The notes: generated by a model from the sequence alone, not told the origin. A stretch of 64,000 nucleotides of DNA from CAKSFT01 sp045544615 (GCA_045544615.1 JAZPZI010000039.1:186001-250000), one strand, 5' to 3'; counted from the first letter of the stretch, positions 24,049 to 34,217 are shown. Made by a program: numbers and translations.

Positions 24049-26679
24049 ATGGAACAGATGGGATTAAACGAAATCAGAGAAAAATTCCTCTCATTTTTTG
24101 AGAGCAAGGGTTGCCTGAGACTTGACAGCTTCCCGCTTGTACCGCAAAATGATGCGAGTCTTTTGCTTATAAACTCAGGTATGGCACCAATGAAGAAATG
24201 GTTTACAGGTGCTGAAGTTCCGCCAAGAAAGAGAGTTGCAACCTGCCAGAAGTGTATCAGAACCCCTGATATTGAAAGAGTTGGTAAGACTGCACGTCAC
24301 GGCACATTCTTCGAAATGCTCGGTAACTTCTCGTTCGGTGATTACTTCAAAAGAGAGGCAATCAACTGGGCGTGGGAATTCTTGACAAAGGAAATCGGAT
24401 TCGATGCAAAAGACCTCTGGATTACAGTTTATGAAGAAGACGACGAAGCAAGAGATATCTGGGTAAATGAAGTTGGTGTTTCGGCAGAGCGAGTTGTCAA
24501 GATGGGCAAAGAGGACAACTTCTGGGAACACGGAACAGGCCCATGCGGACCTTGTTCTGAAATCCATGTTGACCGTGGTGCACACTTAAGCTGTGGACCT
24601 GACTGTAAAATCGGTTGCGACTGCGACAGATTCATGGAGGTATGGAACCTCGTATTCACACAGTTCGATAAGGACGAGGACGGCAACTACAATCGCCTTG
24701 CAAACCCGAATATTGATACAGGTATGGGACTTGAGCGTCTTGCGGCAGTTTGCCAGGGCGTTGCAAACCTTTTTGAGGTTGATACAGTTAAAAATGTTAT
24801 GGCCCACATCAGCAAAATTGCAGGCGTGAACTATAAAGAATACGAAAAGACAGATGTATCTTTGAGAGTTATCACAGACCATATCCGCTCAACCGTTATG
24901 ATGGTATCGGATGGCGTTATTCCGTCAAACGAAGGCAGAGGCTATGTTTTGAGAAGACTTCTCCGTAGAGCTGCCCGTCACGGAAAGCTTTTGAACATAA
25001 AGGGTGAGTTCCTCTGTGATGTTGCAGATACAGTTATCGCAGAATCAAAGAGCGCATACCCTGAACTCGAAGAAAAGAAGGACTACATCAAGAAGATTAT
25101 CAAGATTGAAGAAGAACGTTTTGCAGAAACTATCGATAACGGTCTTGTGGTATTGAATGGCTACATCAAGGCGGCTAAAGAAGAAAAGAGGGACAAGCTT
25201 TCGGGTGAGGAAACCTTTAAGCTTCACGATACCTACGGCTTCCCACTTGATTTGACAATCGAAATCGCATCGGAAAACGGACTCGATGTTGATGTTGACC
25301 GCTTTACAGAATGTATGCAGGAGCAGAAGACTATCGCAAGAAATGCAAGAAAAGAAGGCTCATCATGGGATGGAACAGACAACTATAACTTTGACATAAA
25401 GGAAGCTACCGAGTTTGTTGGTTATGGCGAGCTTGTAGCTGATGCAGAAATTCTCGGCATCGCAAAAGACGGCGCAGTTGCTGATACAATCGGTGCTGGC
25501 GAGCAGGGCGTTATTGTTGTTGACAAGACACCGTTCTATGCAGAAATGGGCGGTCAGGTAGGAGATATCGGTAAAATTTTGGCTGATGAGGTTGAAATCA
25601 AGGTTGAGAATACAACCAAGGACGGCAACGGACTTTACTACCACCTCGTAACAGTTGTATCGGGTGAGGTATCTGTTGGTACAAAGGTTACAATGAAGGT
25701 TTGCAAAAAGCGCAGAAGAGCAATCGAGAGAAACCACTCAACAACGCATCTTTTGCATAAGGCATTGAAGGAAACTCTTGGCTCACATGTTGCACAGGCA
25801 GGCTCACTTGTTACACCCGACAGACTCAGATTCGACTTCTCGCACTTTGAGGCTATGACAAAGGAAGAGCTTGCAACAGTTGAAGAAAGAGTAAATGCTG
25901 CCATTTTGGAAGGCTATGATATAAACATTCAGGAATTAAACATCGACGAAGCTAAAAAGCTTGGCGCAACCGCACAGTTTGGCGAAAAGTACGGCGAAGT
26001 TGTAAGAGTTGTTTCGATGGGCGATTATTCAATAGAATTCTGTGGCGGTTGCCACCTTACAAATACTGCACAGGCAGGCCTTTTCAAGATTATATCTGAG
26101 GGTGCGGTTGCAGCAGGTGTAAGAAGAATTGAAGCGGTAACCGGTGCAGGAGTGCTCAGTTACATGAAGGATAAGGAAGTCGTTATTGCTGATGTTGCAA
26201 AGGCTTTGAAGTCGACCGAGCACGACCTTGTAAAGAAGGCAGAGAGTGTTATGGAAGAACTCAAGGCTACACAGAAGGAAGCAGAGTCTGCGAAGGCAAA
26301 GCTTGCAGCCCAGAAAGCAGGCGACATTCTCTCGTCTGTAAGGGACTGTGGAAGTGTTAAGATTCTCGCTGCACAGTTAGATGGCTCAACACCTGATGCA
26401 CTAAAGACAATGGCGGACGACATCAAGGCAAAGGTTGAAGATGTTGTGGTTGTATTTGCAGCAGAAACCGACGGTAAAATTACATTTGTTACAATGGCAT
26501 CAAAGTCGGCTGTTGAGAAGGGTGCACATGCAGGAAAGATTATAAAGGAAATCACAGCAGTTTGCGGCGGCTCAGGCGGCGGTAAGCCTGATATGGCGCA
26601 GGGTGGCGGTAAGGATGCATCAAAGATTGCAGATGCACTCGCTCTTGCTGAGGAAACACTTGCAAGTCAGACCAAGTAA
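24049..26679 (+). CDS. alaS: Alanyl-tRNA synthetase
   Basis: 876 residues, full length. Class II catalytic core (SFPLVPQNDASLLLINSGM, RHGTFFEMLGNFSFGDYF), tRNA recognition region, editing domain with metal motifs HSTTH and CGGCH, coiled coil (about 715-760) and the C-Ala domain with a glycine-rich end (GGSGGGKPDMAQGGG). It charges tRNA-Ala and edits mis-charged Ser/Gly. The ATG at 24049 follows AGGAAGG; an upstream in-frame ATG at 23911 lies inside the terminator and before the promoter, so it is not used. It is the first gene of a plus-strand run with truB, ribF, pth and mfd. Confidence 0.98.
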   Translation: MEQMGLNEIREKFLSFFESKGCLRLDSFPLVPQNDASLLLINSGMAPMKKWFTGAEVPPRKRVATCQKCIRTPDIERVGKTARHGTFFEMLGNFSFGDYFKREAINWAWEFLTKEIGFDAKDLWITVYEEDDEARDIWVNEVGVSAERVVKMGKEDNFWEHGTGPCGPCSEIHVDRGAHLSCGPDCKIGCDCDRFMEVWNLVFTQFDKDEDGNYNRLANPNIDTGMGLERLAAVCQGVANLFEVDTVKNVMAHISKIAGVNYKEYEKTDVSLRVITDHIRSTVMMVSDGVIPSNEGRGYVLRRLLRRAARHGKLLNIKGEFLCDVADTVIAESKSAYPELEEKKDYIKKIIKIEEERFAETIDNGLVVLNGYIKAAKEEKRDKLSGEETFKLHDTYGFPLDLTIEIASENGLDVDVDRFTECMQEQKTIARNARKEGSSWDGTDNYNFDIKEATEFVGYGELVADAEILGIAKDGAVADTIGAGEQGVIVVDKTPFYAEMGGQVGDIGKILADEVEIKVENTTKDGNGLYYHLVTVVSGEVSVGTKVTMKVCKKRRRAIERNHSTTHLLHKALKETLGSHVAQAGSLVTPDRLRFDFSHFEAMTKEELATVEERVNAAILEGYDINIQELNIDEAKKLGATAQFGEKYGEVVRVVSMGDYSIEFCGGCHLTNTAQAGLFKIISEGAVAAGVRRIEAVTGAGVLSYMKDKEVVIADVAKALKSTEHDLVKKAESVMEELKATQKEAESAKAKLAAQKAGDILSSVRDCGSVKILAAQLDGSTPDALKTMADDIKAKVEDVVVVFAAETDGKITFVTMASKSAVEKGAHAGKIIKEITAVCGGSGGGKPDMAQGGGKDASKIADALALAEETLASQTK

Positions 26680-26682
26680 GAA

Positions 26683-27561
26683 ATGAACGGAATTATTGTT
26701 ATAGACAAGCCTTTCGGGAAGACCTCACACGATATGGTATATTTTGTGAGAAAGCTTACCGGAATAAAAAAGGTAGGACATACAGGAACACTTGACCCCG
26801 CAGCAACCGGGGTCTTGCCTGTTTGCATAGGAAATGCGACCAAGGTATGCGATATGCTCACAAACGCCGACAAGGCATACAGAGTAAGCTTTGTTTTGGG
26901 CATGACCACCGACACACAGGATGCCGAGGGCGAAATCTTAACCGAGCAGCCGGTTAGGGTATCAAAAGAGGAAATAGTCGGTGCGGTTATGAGTTTTGTC
27001 GGCGAGATTTCGCAGGTGCCGCCGATGTACTCTGCGGTAAAGGTAGGCGGAAAAAAACTCTATGTGCTTGCAAGAGCAGGTGTGGAGATAGAGCGAAAGG
27101 AACGCCGTGTTACGATAAAAAATATCGAAATCGAAGATATAGACATGAGCGAGCATATTGTGACAATGACGGTTGAGTGCTCAAAAGGAACATATATAAG
27201 AACGCTTTGCGAGGACATCGGGTTAAAGCTCGGCTGCGGAGCGTATGTAAATACCTTAAGGCGTATAAAAAGCGGAGTTTTTGAAATCGGTGACGCTAAA
27301 ACACTCGACGAGCTTTTTGCAAAAAAGGATGCCGGCGAGCTTGACGGTTGCCTCATCAGTACCGAAAAGTTATTTATGGACTATCCTGAAGTGAGAGTTT
27401 CCGGCAAAAGAGCAGAAATGGTCAAAAACGGAGTCAGCATAAATTTCGACGGATTGGAAGAAGATAAACTCTACAGGGTTTATGAGGATGCGGAATTTAT
27501 CGCAATCTCAAGAGCAAAAGAAGGAAAACTCGGGCTCGAAAAAGCATTCTGGAACAGATAG
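26683..27561 (+). CDS. truB: tRNA pseudouridine(55) synthase
   Basis: 292 residues. Makes pseudouridine 55 in the T-loop of tRNAs. Motif GHTGTLDPAATGVLPV contains catalytic D38; later KVGGKKLYVLARAG and CSKGTYIRTLCEDIG match the family. It starts only 3 bases after the alaS stop and has a weak ribosome site, so it is probably translated by coupling. The next gene, ribF, follows after 9 bases, the common truB-ribF order. Confidence 0.96.
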   Translation: MNGIIVIDKPFGKTSHDMVYFVRKLTGIKKVGHTGTLDPAATGVLPVCIGNATKVCDMLTNADKAYRVSFVLGMTTDTQDAEGEILTEQPVRVSKEEIVGAVMSFVGEISQVPPMYSAVKVGGKKLYVLARAGVEIERKERRVTIKNIEIEDIDMSEHIVTMTVECSKGTYIRTLCEDIGLKLGCGAYVNTLRRIKSGVFEIGDAKTLDELFAKKDAGELDGCLISTEKLFMDYPEVRVSGKRAEMVKNGVSINFDGLEEDKLYRVYEDAEFIAISRAKEGKLGLEKAFWNR

Positions 27562-27570
27562 GAGGAAGCT

Positions 27571-28467
27571 ATGCAGATACTCGAAGCTTGCCGTGAAAGA
27601 TGTGCGATGGCACTCGGAAACTTTGACGGATTGCATCTTGCACATCAGCAAATTATAAAAGAGTGCGTGGATTATGCAACAAAAAATGGTATAAAAAGCG
27701 GAGTTCTACTCTTTGACCGCCATACATCTGAGCTTTTCGGGACCGGTATAAAGCTTCTGACCACAATGGATGAGAAACTCGGAATTCTTGAGAGTCTGGG
27801 TGTCGATTTTGTATATATAATGAAATTCGATTATGAAACCGCAGCGCTTGCAGGTGATGAGTTCATATCGGGAATTTTATCGCGTTTTAGTGTGGATGCC
27901 TTTTTCGCAGGGTATGACTATACCTTTGGAAAGGGTGCAAACTGGAAAGCGGAGGCACTAAAAGAACTTGGTAACCAGTATGGTTTTTCGTGCCATATAA
28001 CCGACTGTGTAAAAAAAGACGGTGAGGTTGTATCGAGCTCGAGGATAAGAAGCCTCCTGGAACAGGGCAAAACCGAGGAAGCATCGGAGCTTCTCGGAAG
28101 ACGCTACTTTGTTTCGGGCAAGGTGGAAAAAGGCTTCGGAAACGGAAGAAAATCTCTCTATCCGACTGCAAATGTGGCGGTAGACGAGAAGAAGTTTTTG
28201 CCGCCCGATGGTGTTTATGCAGGGATTGCAGAGGTTTTGGGAAATCGTTACAGGACTGCAGTAAATATCGGCAAAAACCCGACCTTTGATGCAAAAAAGC
28301 GAACTGTAGAGGCATACCTGATAGACTTTGACGGTGATGTTTACGGTGAGGAGATAAAGGTAGAGTTTGTAAAAATGCTCCGCCAGGACAGAAAATTTGA
28401 TAGTGTAGAAGATTTAAAGGAACAGATTAAAAGGGATATAGATGCTGCGAAGAATATTAGGATTTAA
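27571..28467 (+). CDS. ribF: Bifunctional riboflavin kinase/FAD synthetase
   Basis: 298 residues. The N-terminal nucleotidyltransferase domain starts MALGNFDGLHLAHQQII, has FAGYDYTFGKGANW and a SSSRIRSLLEQG turn. The C-terminal riboflavin kinase domain has GRRYFVSGKVEKGFGNGR, YPTANV and a GVYAG stretch. It converts riboflavin to FMN and then FAD, cofactors needed by aroC, trxB and the Rnf proteins of this window. AGGAGG precedes the ATG. Its 3' end overlaps upstream frame space of pth but not the chosen pth start. Confidence 0.95.
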   Translation: MQILEACRERCAMALGNFDGLHLAHQQIIKECVDYATKNGIKSGVLLFDRHTSELFGTGIKLLTTMDEKLGILESLGVDFVYIMKFDYETAALAGDEFISGILSRFSVDAFFAGYDYTFGKGANWKAEALKELGNQYGFSCHITDCVKKDGEVVSSSRIRSLLEQGKTEEASELLGRRYFVSGKVEKGFGNGRKSLYPTANVAVDEKKFLPPDGVYAGIAEVLGNRYRTAVNIGKNPTFDAKKRTVEAYLIDFDGDVYGEEIKVEFVKMLRQDRKFDSVEDLKEQIKRDIDAAKNIRI

Positions 28468-28501
28468 GAAAGCAAAAAAAGAGGATTGGAAGGAAGATAA
28501 T

Positions 28502-29071
28502 ATGTATCTTGTTGTTGGACTTGGAAACCCGGGTAGCGAATACAATATGACCCGACATAATATCGGATTCGAGACGGTTGAACATTTAGCATCTCAAAAC
28601 GGTGTAAAAATCAATAAGATAAAGTTCAAGGGTGTATACGGCGAGTGCAACATTGCCGGTGAGAAGGTGTTAATGCTAAAGCCACAGACATATATGAATC
28701 TCTCGGGCGACAGCGTAAGAGAGGTTTGCAATTTTTATAAAATTCCGCCAAAGAATGTTATAGTAATCTGTGACGACATTGCACTCGAAGCAGGGAAGCT
28801 CCGAATCCGTGCAAAGGGCGGTGCAGGCGGACATAACGGTCTGAAGTCGATTATCTATAACCTCACAAGTGAGGAATTTATCAGAATAAGAATGGGTGTT
28901 GGCGCACCCGAGACCGACAAGTGGGATCTGGCAGATTTCGTGCTCTCGAAGTTCACAAAAAAGGATATTCCGCTTATGGAAACTGCGATTTCAAGAGCGA
29001 TCAGTGCTGTTTCTGATATTGTCAGAAATGATGTTGATTTTGCCATGAATAAATATAACGGAATGAAATAA
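28502..29071 (+). CDS. pth: Peptidyl-tRNA hydrolase
   Basis: 189 residues, normal length. Releases tRNA from peptidyl-tRNA that drops off ribosomes. VVGLGNPGSEYNMTRHNIGFE carries the catalytic His (H20) and Asn10; further conserved parts are LKPQTYMNLSGDSV, DDIALEAGKLRIRAKGGAGGHNGL and RIRMGVG. GGAAGGA before the ATG at 28502 supports this start; an upstream in-frame ATG at 28442 lies inside ribF. pth before mfd is a common Firmicutes order. Confidence 0.97.
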   Translation: MYLVVGLGNPGSEYNMTRHNIGFETVEHLASQNGVKINKIKFKGVYGECNIAGEKVLMLKPQTYMNLSGDSVREVCNFYKIPPKNVIVICDDIALEAGKLRIRAKGGAGGHNGLKSIIYNLTSEEFIRIRMGVGAPETDKWDLADFVLSKFTKKDIPLMETAISRAISAVSDIVRNDVDFAMNKYNGMK

Positions 29072-29095
29072 TATTATATAAATAGGTTTTATCAG

Positions 29096-29134
29096 CCGAC
29101 TCATATCCCCTATGGTGGGAGAGAGTCGGTTTTT
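29096..29134 (+). terminator. Stem-loop terminator or attenuator between pth and mfd
   Basis: CCGACTC pairs with GAGTCGG around a 20-base loop that itself contains CCC and GGG, followed by TTTTT. It ends about 17 bases before the mfd ribosome site. Confidence 0.75.
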
Positions 29135-29163
29135 GGGCGTTTGCTAAAAAGGAGGTGTCGGTG

Positions 29164-32100
29164 ATGGATTTTGGAAAGATTTTAGAAAACTACGGTGAAT
29201 ATTCAAGACTTTTGGCAAACCTTAATAAAGCACCGATTTCGGTTGCAGGGCTTGTTGATGCGGCACAGGCGCAGTTTATCCACGAGCTCTCGGGGAAAAA
29301 GCGGGCATTGATTGTGTCCTATAGCGACCTGGAGGCACGTGCACTTTATGCCGATTTGAGCTTTTTTAATAAGGATGTTTTGTATTTCCCTGCAAAGGAG
29401 TACCTTTTTTATAATGTTGATGCAAGGGAACGCCGTGAGGAGCATTTAAGGCTCTCGGTGCTTGACAGATTCCAAAAAAGCGAGTCTGTAACGGTTGTCA
29501 CATCGGTCGAGGCACTTTTATGCTATACCGTACCGCCCGAGCGTTTTGCAGATGTAAGCTTCAGCTTTTGTGTGGGTGATGAGGTAGACCTTGAGAGAAT
29601 TGAGCGAAAGCTTTTGTCTATGGGCTACAAAAGGGTGGATATGGTCGAAGGCAGAGGTCAGTTTTCGCTTCGTGGCGGGATTATGGATATCTTCTCGCCG
29701 AATTGTGAAAACCCGGTAAGAGTCGAGTTTTTCGATGTTGAGGTGGACTCAATCCGTGAATTTGATGTCCTCTCGCAACGCTCGCTTGAGAATATTGAGA
29801 ACTTCCACGTGATACCTTGCACCGAGGCGATTGTTACCGATGCGGACAAGGAAAAACTAAAAAAACATATCGGTGCTGAAATCAAGCGTTATCAGCGAAA
29901 GAAGACCGACTGCAGTGAGCTTATCAACACACTCGAAAATGACCTCGAGATGCTCACCGAGGCGGGTGAGGTTGGTGCAATCGACAAGTATATTACGGCA
30001 GTCTATGAGGGCGTACCGACGATTGCGGATTATCTGAAAGCGGATGATTTTGTCTTCTTAATCGAGCCAAAACGAGTTGCCGAGAAGGTAAAGACAATCG
30101 AATGGGAAGAGGGTGAGCGGGTTGCAAGCCTTGCAGAAAGCGGCGTTTTGGCAGAAAACAAGTACGGCTTTTTTGCAGACTATAAAAATATAAGGGATAA
30201 TTTTGCAAAGTCAAAACTTATCTCGATAAATCCGCTCTCACACAGCAGTATTGACTATCAGTATGGTGCGATATTTAATTTCCAGACCCGGACAACGGTG
30301 AATTTCCACGGAAAGCTTGAATACCTCTTTGAGGATCTTGAGCGTTGGTGTAAGGAAAACTATACCGTAGTAATTTTAACGGCGAGCAGTACAAAGGGTG
30401 AAAACCTTGCCGGAGAAATCAGGGAAAAGGGGATAGACTGCACCTTCAAAAAGGATGCAGTTGAGTTTGATGAGGGCAAGGTTACAATAATTGACGGCGA
30501 ACTCAAAAAGGGCTTTGAGTACCCCGAGCTGAAGTTTGTCCTGATTTCCGACCGTGAAATCTTCAATGTGAAAAAATCAAGAAAAACACGCCGTGATAAA
30601 AACACTCAAAGGTTAAAAGCCTACACCGACATAAATCCCGGTGACTATGTTGTACACCAGAGCCACGGAATCGGGCAGTATATGGGAATACACAAGATGA
30701 CGGTAGCAGGCATCACAAAGGATTACCTGAAAATTCAGTATAACGGTACCGATTGCCTGTATGTACCGGTCGAGCAGATGGATTTACTCTATAAATATAT
30801 CGGCTCAACCGACAAAAAAGTCAAGGTCAATTCGCTCTCGGGCAGTGAGTGGAATAAGACCAAGCAAAAGGTCAGAAGTGCGACAGACGAGATGGCAAAG
30901 CAGTTGGTTGAGCTCTATGCCGCACGTCAGAATATGAAGGGATATGCTTTCGGAGAGGACACACCCTGGCAAAGAGAGTTTGAGGATACCTTTATCTACA
31001 CCGAGACTGAGGACCAACTGCGGAGTATCGAAGAGGTAAAGCACGACATGGAACGACCACGGCCAATGGACCGACTCCTTTGCGGTGATGTCGGCTACGG
31101 AAAGACCGAGGTGGCGATAAGAGCGGCATTCAAGGCGGTATGTGACTCAAAACAGGTTGCCTATCTCTGCCCGACGACAATCCTTGCAATGCAACATTTC
31201 GAGACCTTCTTAAAGAGAATGGAGGATTTCCCTATCAAGGTGGAAATGCTCTCGAGATTCCGCACCAAAAAGCAACAGACCGAGATTTTAAAACGCCTGA
31301 AAAACGGTGAAATTGATATCTTAATCGGCACACACAGAATAATTCAGAAGGATGTTGAGTTCCACGACCTGGGACTTCTTATAATCGATGAGGAACAGCG
31401 GTTCGGAGTTTCTGATAAGGAGCGGTTAAAGGAACTCAAAAAGGACATAGATGTGCTTTCTATGACCGCAACACCGATCCCGAGAACACTTCATATGTCC
31501 ATGATAAACGTCCGTGATATGAGTATCCTGGAAGAACCGCCAGAGAACCGCTATCCTGTAAGAACGCTTGTTATGGAGCATGATGACACGGTGATTATTG
31601 ACGCAATAAAGCGAGAGCTTGCCCGTGGCGGTCAGGTGTTCTATCTCTATAACAGGGTGAGTGGAATAAACCGTATAGCCGAGAATATAAAGCGTGCAAT
31701 ACCTGATGCGAATGTTCTTGTCGGCCACGGCAAAATGAGCGAGGATGAGCTTGAGGATATCATGTACGATATGGCTGACGGCAGGTGCGATGTTCTTGTC
31801 TGTACAACGATTATCGAGACAGGGCTTGATATCCCGAATGCAAACACAATCATAATCGAGAATGCCGACAGAATGGGGCTTGCTCAGCTCTATCAGCTCC
31901 GTGGCAGAGTCGGAAGAACGAACAGAAATGCTTATGCGTATCTTACCTACAGACGAGACGGCATCATATCAGAGGTCGCACAAAAACGACTAAAGGCAAT
32001 AAGCGAGTTTACCGAGTTTGGCTCGGGCTTCAAGATTGCGATGCGTGACCTTGAAATAAGAGGTGCCGGTAACATCCTCGGCTCGCAACAGCACGGGCAT

Positions 32101-32637
32101 ATGGATGCGGTAGGCTATGATATGTACTGTAAAATCCTAAAGGCAAGTATAGATAAGATTCAGGGTAAGGAAGAGACTGTAAGAGAGGCTACACTTATCG
32201 ATGTGGATATCGACGCATATATTCCGGAGAAGTATATAGCCAATCCTAATCAGAGGATTGATATGTATAAACGGATTGCGCAGATTGATTCGGAGACCGA
32301 ATATAACGAGGTTATAGACGAGCTGATTGACCGTTTTGGCGAGCCGCCGAAGAGTGTCATAAACCTTACCGAAATAGCACTCATAAAATACGAGGCAACC
32401 GAGCTGGGGCTCAGCGAAATATCGGCAAAGGGCGATATTATAAGGCTTGTATTTGAGGGTCAGTACTTCGAGCCCGATTCGGTAATTGCACTTGTTGCAA
32501 AATACCCAAAAGAGATAAGTCTATCGCCGAGGTCGGAAAAACCAACACTGATTTACAGACCAAAGGATAAGAAAGTGTTAAGTAATATTAAGTTTATATT
32601 ACATGAGATTTTTTCGTTGAAGAATACCGGAGATTGA
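29164..32637 (+). CDS. mfd: Transcription-repair coupling factor
   Basis: 1157 residues, full length. UvrB-like N-terminal modules (RGGIMDIFSPN), a CarD-like RNA polymerase interaction domain (about 490-560: INPGDYVVHQSHGIGQYMG), superfamily 2 helicase motor (GDVGYGKTEVA Walker A, DEEQRFGV box, SMTATPIPRT) and the C-terminal TRCF domain. It removes stalled RNA polymerase at lesions and recruits UvrA. GGAGGT at 29151-29156 fits the ATG at 29164 better than the in-frame GTG codons at 29155 and 29161. Confidence 0.98.
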   Translation: MDFGKILENYGEYSRLLANLNKAPISVAGLVDAAQAQFIHELSGKKRALIVSYSDLEARALYADLSFFNKDVLYFPAKEYLFYNVDARERREEHLRLSVLDRFQKSESVTVVTSVEALLCYTVPPERFADVSFSFCVGDEVDLERIERKLLSMGYKRVDMVEGRGQFSLRGGIMDIFSPNCENPVRVEFFDVEVDSIREFDVLSQRSLENIENFHVIPCTEAIVTDADKEKLKKHIGAEIKRYQRKKTDCSELINTLENDLEMLTEAGEVGAIDKYITAVYEGVPTIADYLKADDFVFLIEPKRVAEKVKTIEWEEGERVASLAESGVLAENKYGFFADYKNIRDNFAKSKLISINPLSHSSIDYQYGAIFNFQTRTTVNFHGKLEYLFEDLERWCKENYTVVILTASSTKGENLAGEIREKGIDCTFKKDAVEFDEGKVTIIDGELKKGFEYPELKFVLISDREIFNVKKSRKTRRDKNTQRLKAYTDINPGDYVVHQSHGIGQYMGIHKMTVAGITKDYLKIQYNGTDCLYVPVEQMDLLYKYIGSTDKKVKVNSLSGSEWNKTKQKVRSATDEMAKQLVELYAARQNMKGYAFGEDTPWQREFEDTFIYTETEDQLRSIEEVKHDMERPRPMDRLLCGDVGYGKTEVAIRAAFKAVCDSKQVAYLCPTTILAMQHFETFLKRMEDFPIKVEMLSRFRTKKQQTEILKRLKNGEIDILIGTHRIIQKDVEFHDLGLLIIDEEQRFGVSDKERLKELKKDIDVLSMTATPIPRTLHMSMINVRDMSILEEPPENRYPVRTLVMEHDDTVIIDAIKRELARGGQVFYLYNRVSGINRIAENIKRAIPDANVLVGHGKMSEDELEDIMYDMADGRCDVLVCTTIIETGLDIPNANTIIIENADRMGLAQLYQLRGRVGRTNRNAYAYLTYRRDGIISEVAQKRLKAISEFTEFGSGFKIAMRDLEIRGAGNILGSQQHGHMDAVGYDMYCKILKASIDKIQGKEETVREATLIDVDIDAYIPEKYIANPNQRIDMYKRIAQIDSETEYNEVIDELIDRFGEPPKSVINLTEIALIKYEATELGLSEISAKGDIIRLVFEGQYFEPDSVIALVAKYPKEISLSPRSEKPTLIYRPKDKKVLSNIKFILHEIFSLKNTGD

Positions 32638-32645
32638 TGTATAAT
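32617..32645 (+). promoter_or_regulatory. Candidate promoter for the prsA-like gene
   Basis: TTGAAG (32617-32622), 17-base spacer, perfect TATAAT (32640-32645). The -35 lies inside the end of mfd. Confidence 0.65.
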
Positions 32646-32689
32646 ATAGGTACGGAAAATCGGTAATTTGGTTGTTTGGAGTGAATACT

Positions 32690-33673
32690 ATGAAAAAAAT
32701 AATGACTTTATTGCTTGCAATGAGCATGCTTTTGGCATCCGGCTGTAAAGGCGGAGGCGATAACGAAACAGTAACCGACCTCGGTGACGGAGTCGTTCTG
32801 GCAGTAGGTGATAAGGAGATGACTGCCGATGAGTTCCAGTTCTTCCTGGACGATATAAAAAATCAGATGGAGGGAACAGAGCTTTCAGCAGAAGACGGAT
32901 GGGAATCGGAAATCGAGGGCAAAAAAGCAATCGAGATTGCAAAGGAAAGAGCATATGAGAGCGCGGTTGCATACCTTACCCACATCGTGATTGCAGAAAA
33001 ACTCGGTCTTTCTTACTCGAAAGAGGAGATGAAGGAGCTCAAGGGTCAGATAAATACCGAATACTTTGAAAAATATAAAAATGGCGATGATCTGATTGAG
33101 CTTATCTGTGAGGCATCGCTCTACACATCACAGCTTCAGGATAAATTGGTTGCTGAGGACCCGATAGACGATGCCAAAAAGGAAAAATTCTTCCAGGAAC
33201 ACAAGGAAGAATTGGCAGAGACCTATTTAAGAGCAAAGCATGTTTTGATACTCACACAGGATGAGGAGACACAAACTCCGTTTGATGATGCGAAGAAAGC
33301 CGAAAAGAAAACAATTGCAGACGGTATCTTAAAAAGAGCACAGTCGGGCGAGGATTTCGATGCTTTGGTTAGCGAATATTCAGAGGACCCGGGCTCAAAA
33401 ACCAATCCTGACGGATATGTTTTCACAAGCGGTGAGATGGTACCTGAATTTGAAAATTGTGTAAGGTCGCTTGGAATGGATGAAATCGGATTTACCGAGA
33501 CAAGCTATGGTTACCATATCATAAAGAGACTCGACCTTGATGCAAAAAGTACCGATAACCAGATAATAAACGGTTATTATTCAGAGAAGTTCGTTGAGTT
33601 TATTGAAAGGTATGCTACCGAGTTTGGCATTGAGCCTGTCAGAAATGATGAGGAATACAACAAAATCAAATAA
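32690..33673 (+). CDS. prsA: Peptidyl-prolyl isomerase lipoprotein (PrsA/SurA-like foldase)
   Basis: 327 residues. Lipoprotein signal peptide with lipobox LLASGC (Cys about 20). The N-terminal SurA/trigger-like helical part (about 30-165) is followed by a parvulin rotamase domain (about 180-285: LRAKHVLI, FDALVSEYSEDPGS, GYVFTSGEMVPEFENCV, TSYGYHIIKR). It should help secreted proteins fold outside the membrane. The ATG at 32690 follows a GGAG site. prsA is the closest name for this layout, but several parvulin lipoproteins usually occur in one genome. Confidence 0.85.
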   Translation: MKKIMTLLLAMSMLLASGCKGGGDNETVTDLGDGVVLAVGDKEMTADEFQFFLDDIKNQMEGTELSAEDGWESEIEGKKAIEIAKERAYESAVAYLTHIVIAEKLGLSYSKEEMKELKGQINTEYFEKYKNGDDLIELICEASLYTSQLQDKLVAEDPIDDAKKEKFFQEHKEELAETYLRAKHVLILTQDEETQTPFDDAKKAEKKTIADGILKRAQSGEDFDALVSEYSEDPGSKTNPDGYVFTSGEMVPEFENCVRSLGMDEIGFTETSYGYHIIKRLDLDAKSTDNQIINGYYSEKFVEFIERYATEFGIEPVRNDEEYNKIK

Positions 33674-33675
33674 AA

Positions 33676-33829
33676 GGTGATGTTAAAAAGCTCTGGAGCG
33701 CAAGAAAAGAATGGAACTTTCTTGCTATCAACAAACCTCGCCTCTCGTCGTACCCGTGTACGACTTCGGGTAACCCAAAGCTAAAGCTTTGGCTCGGTTT
33801 GTTAATTCCAAAGTTTTTTCCCTATCACC
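33676..33829 (+). repeat. Structured repeat family A, copy 1
   Basis: 154 bases between convergent genes. Outer stem GGTGAT (33676-33681) with ATCACC (33824-33829). Inside: hairpin CAAGAAA/TTTCTTG, then CTATCAACAAACC whose AACAAACC can pair with GGTTTGTT, a GTCGTAC-CCGT-GTACGAC hairpin, TCGGGTAA and a CCAAAGCT/AGCTTTGG hairpin. Copy 2 at 41031 keeps the loops but has a different, still complementary, outer stem. No coding frame looks real here. Confidence 0.8.
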
Positions 33830-33833
33830 GTGA

Positions 33834-33882
33834 AAAAAGAGACTGTTTAAAAAACCACTTGGCTTTTTAAACAGTCTCTTTT
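33834..33882. terminator. Long bidirectional terminator
   Basis: About 18 bp of AAAGAGACTGTTTAAAAA pair with the complementary run at 33864-33882. Tracts of A and T on both sides allow use by both convergent genes. It reaches the stop of the minus-strand gene. Confidence 0.85.
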
Positions 33883-34217
33883 CATATAAGAACAGGGAGG
33901 CGTTTTCGGGAATGGATTGCGTCTTGTATGTAATCTTCCAAAACCGACGAGAGTGACATCGGTGTGACTGTGTTTCTGGCAAGCATATCCAAAAAGCAGA
34001 GCGCTTCCGATTTATCAAAGAATGTGTTTTTAATCTGCTTTACTTCCGAGAGCTCTTTTGTGCCCTCCAAAGCTGTCTTTTTTATCTCCACGCCGTAGCA
34101 CCGAAGCGTTGCAGAATCGATTTCGATCTCGGATTCCAGCAGAAAATATTTTAATGTCATGGCACTGTTTTCGGCAGTTGCCTCGATAAGTTCCTTTTTA
34201 TAAAGTGTCTTTTTCAT
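33882..34217 (-). CDS. Hypothetical protein, DUF6514-like
   Basis: 111 residues, soluble, no signal peptide or membrane segment. Features: TLKYFLLESEIEIDSATLRCYGVEIKK in the middle and ALCFLDMLARNTVTPMSLSSVLEDYI towards the end. The layout fits the Clostridia family DUF6514, from memory of the pattern. An AGGAGT site precedes the ATG. Function unknown. It stands alone between a repeat element and a 166-base gap with no gene. Confidence 0.7.
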   Translation of the reverse strand: MKKTLYKKELIEATAENSAMTLKYFLLESEIEIDSATLRCYGVEIKKTALEGTKELSEVKQIKNTFFDKSEALCFLDMLARNTVTPMSLSSVLEDYIQDAIHSRKRLPVLI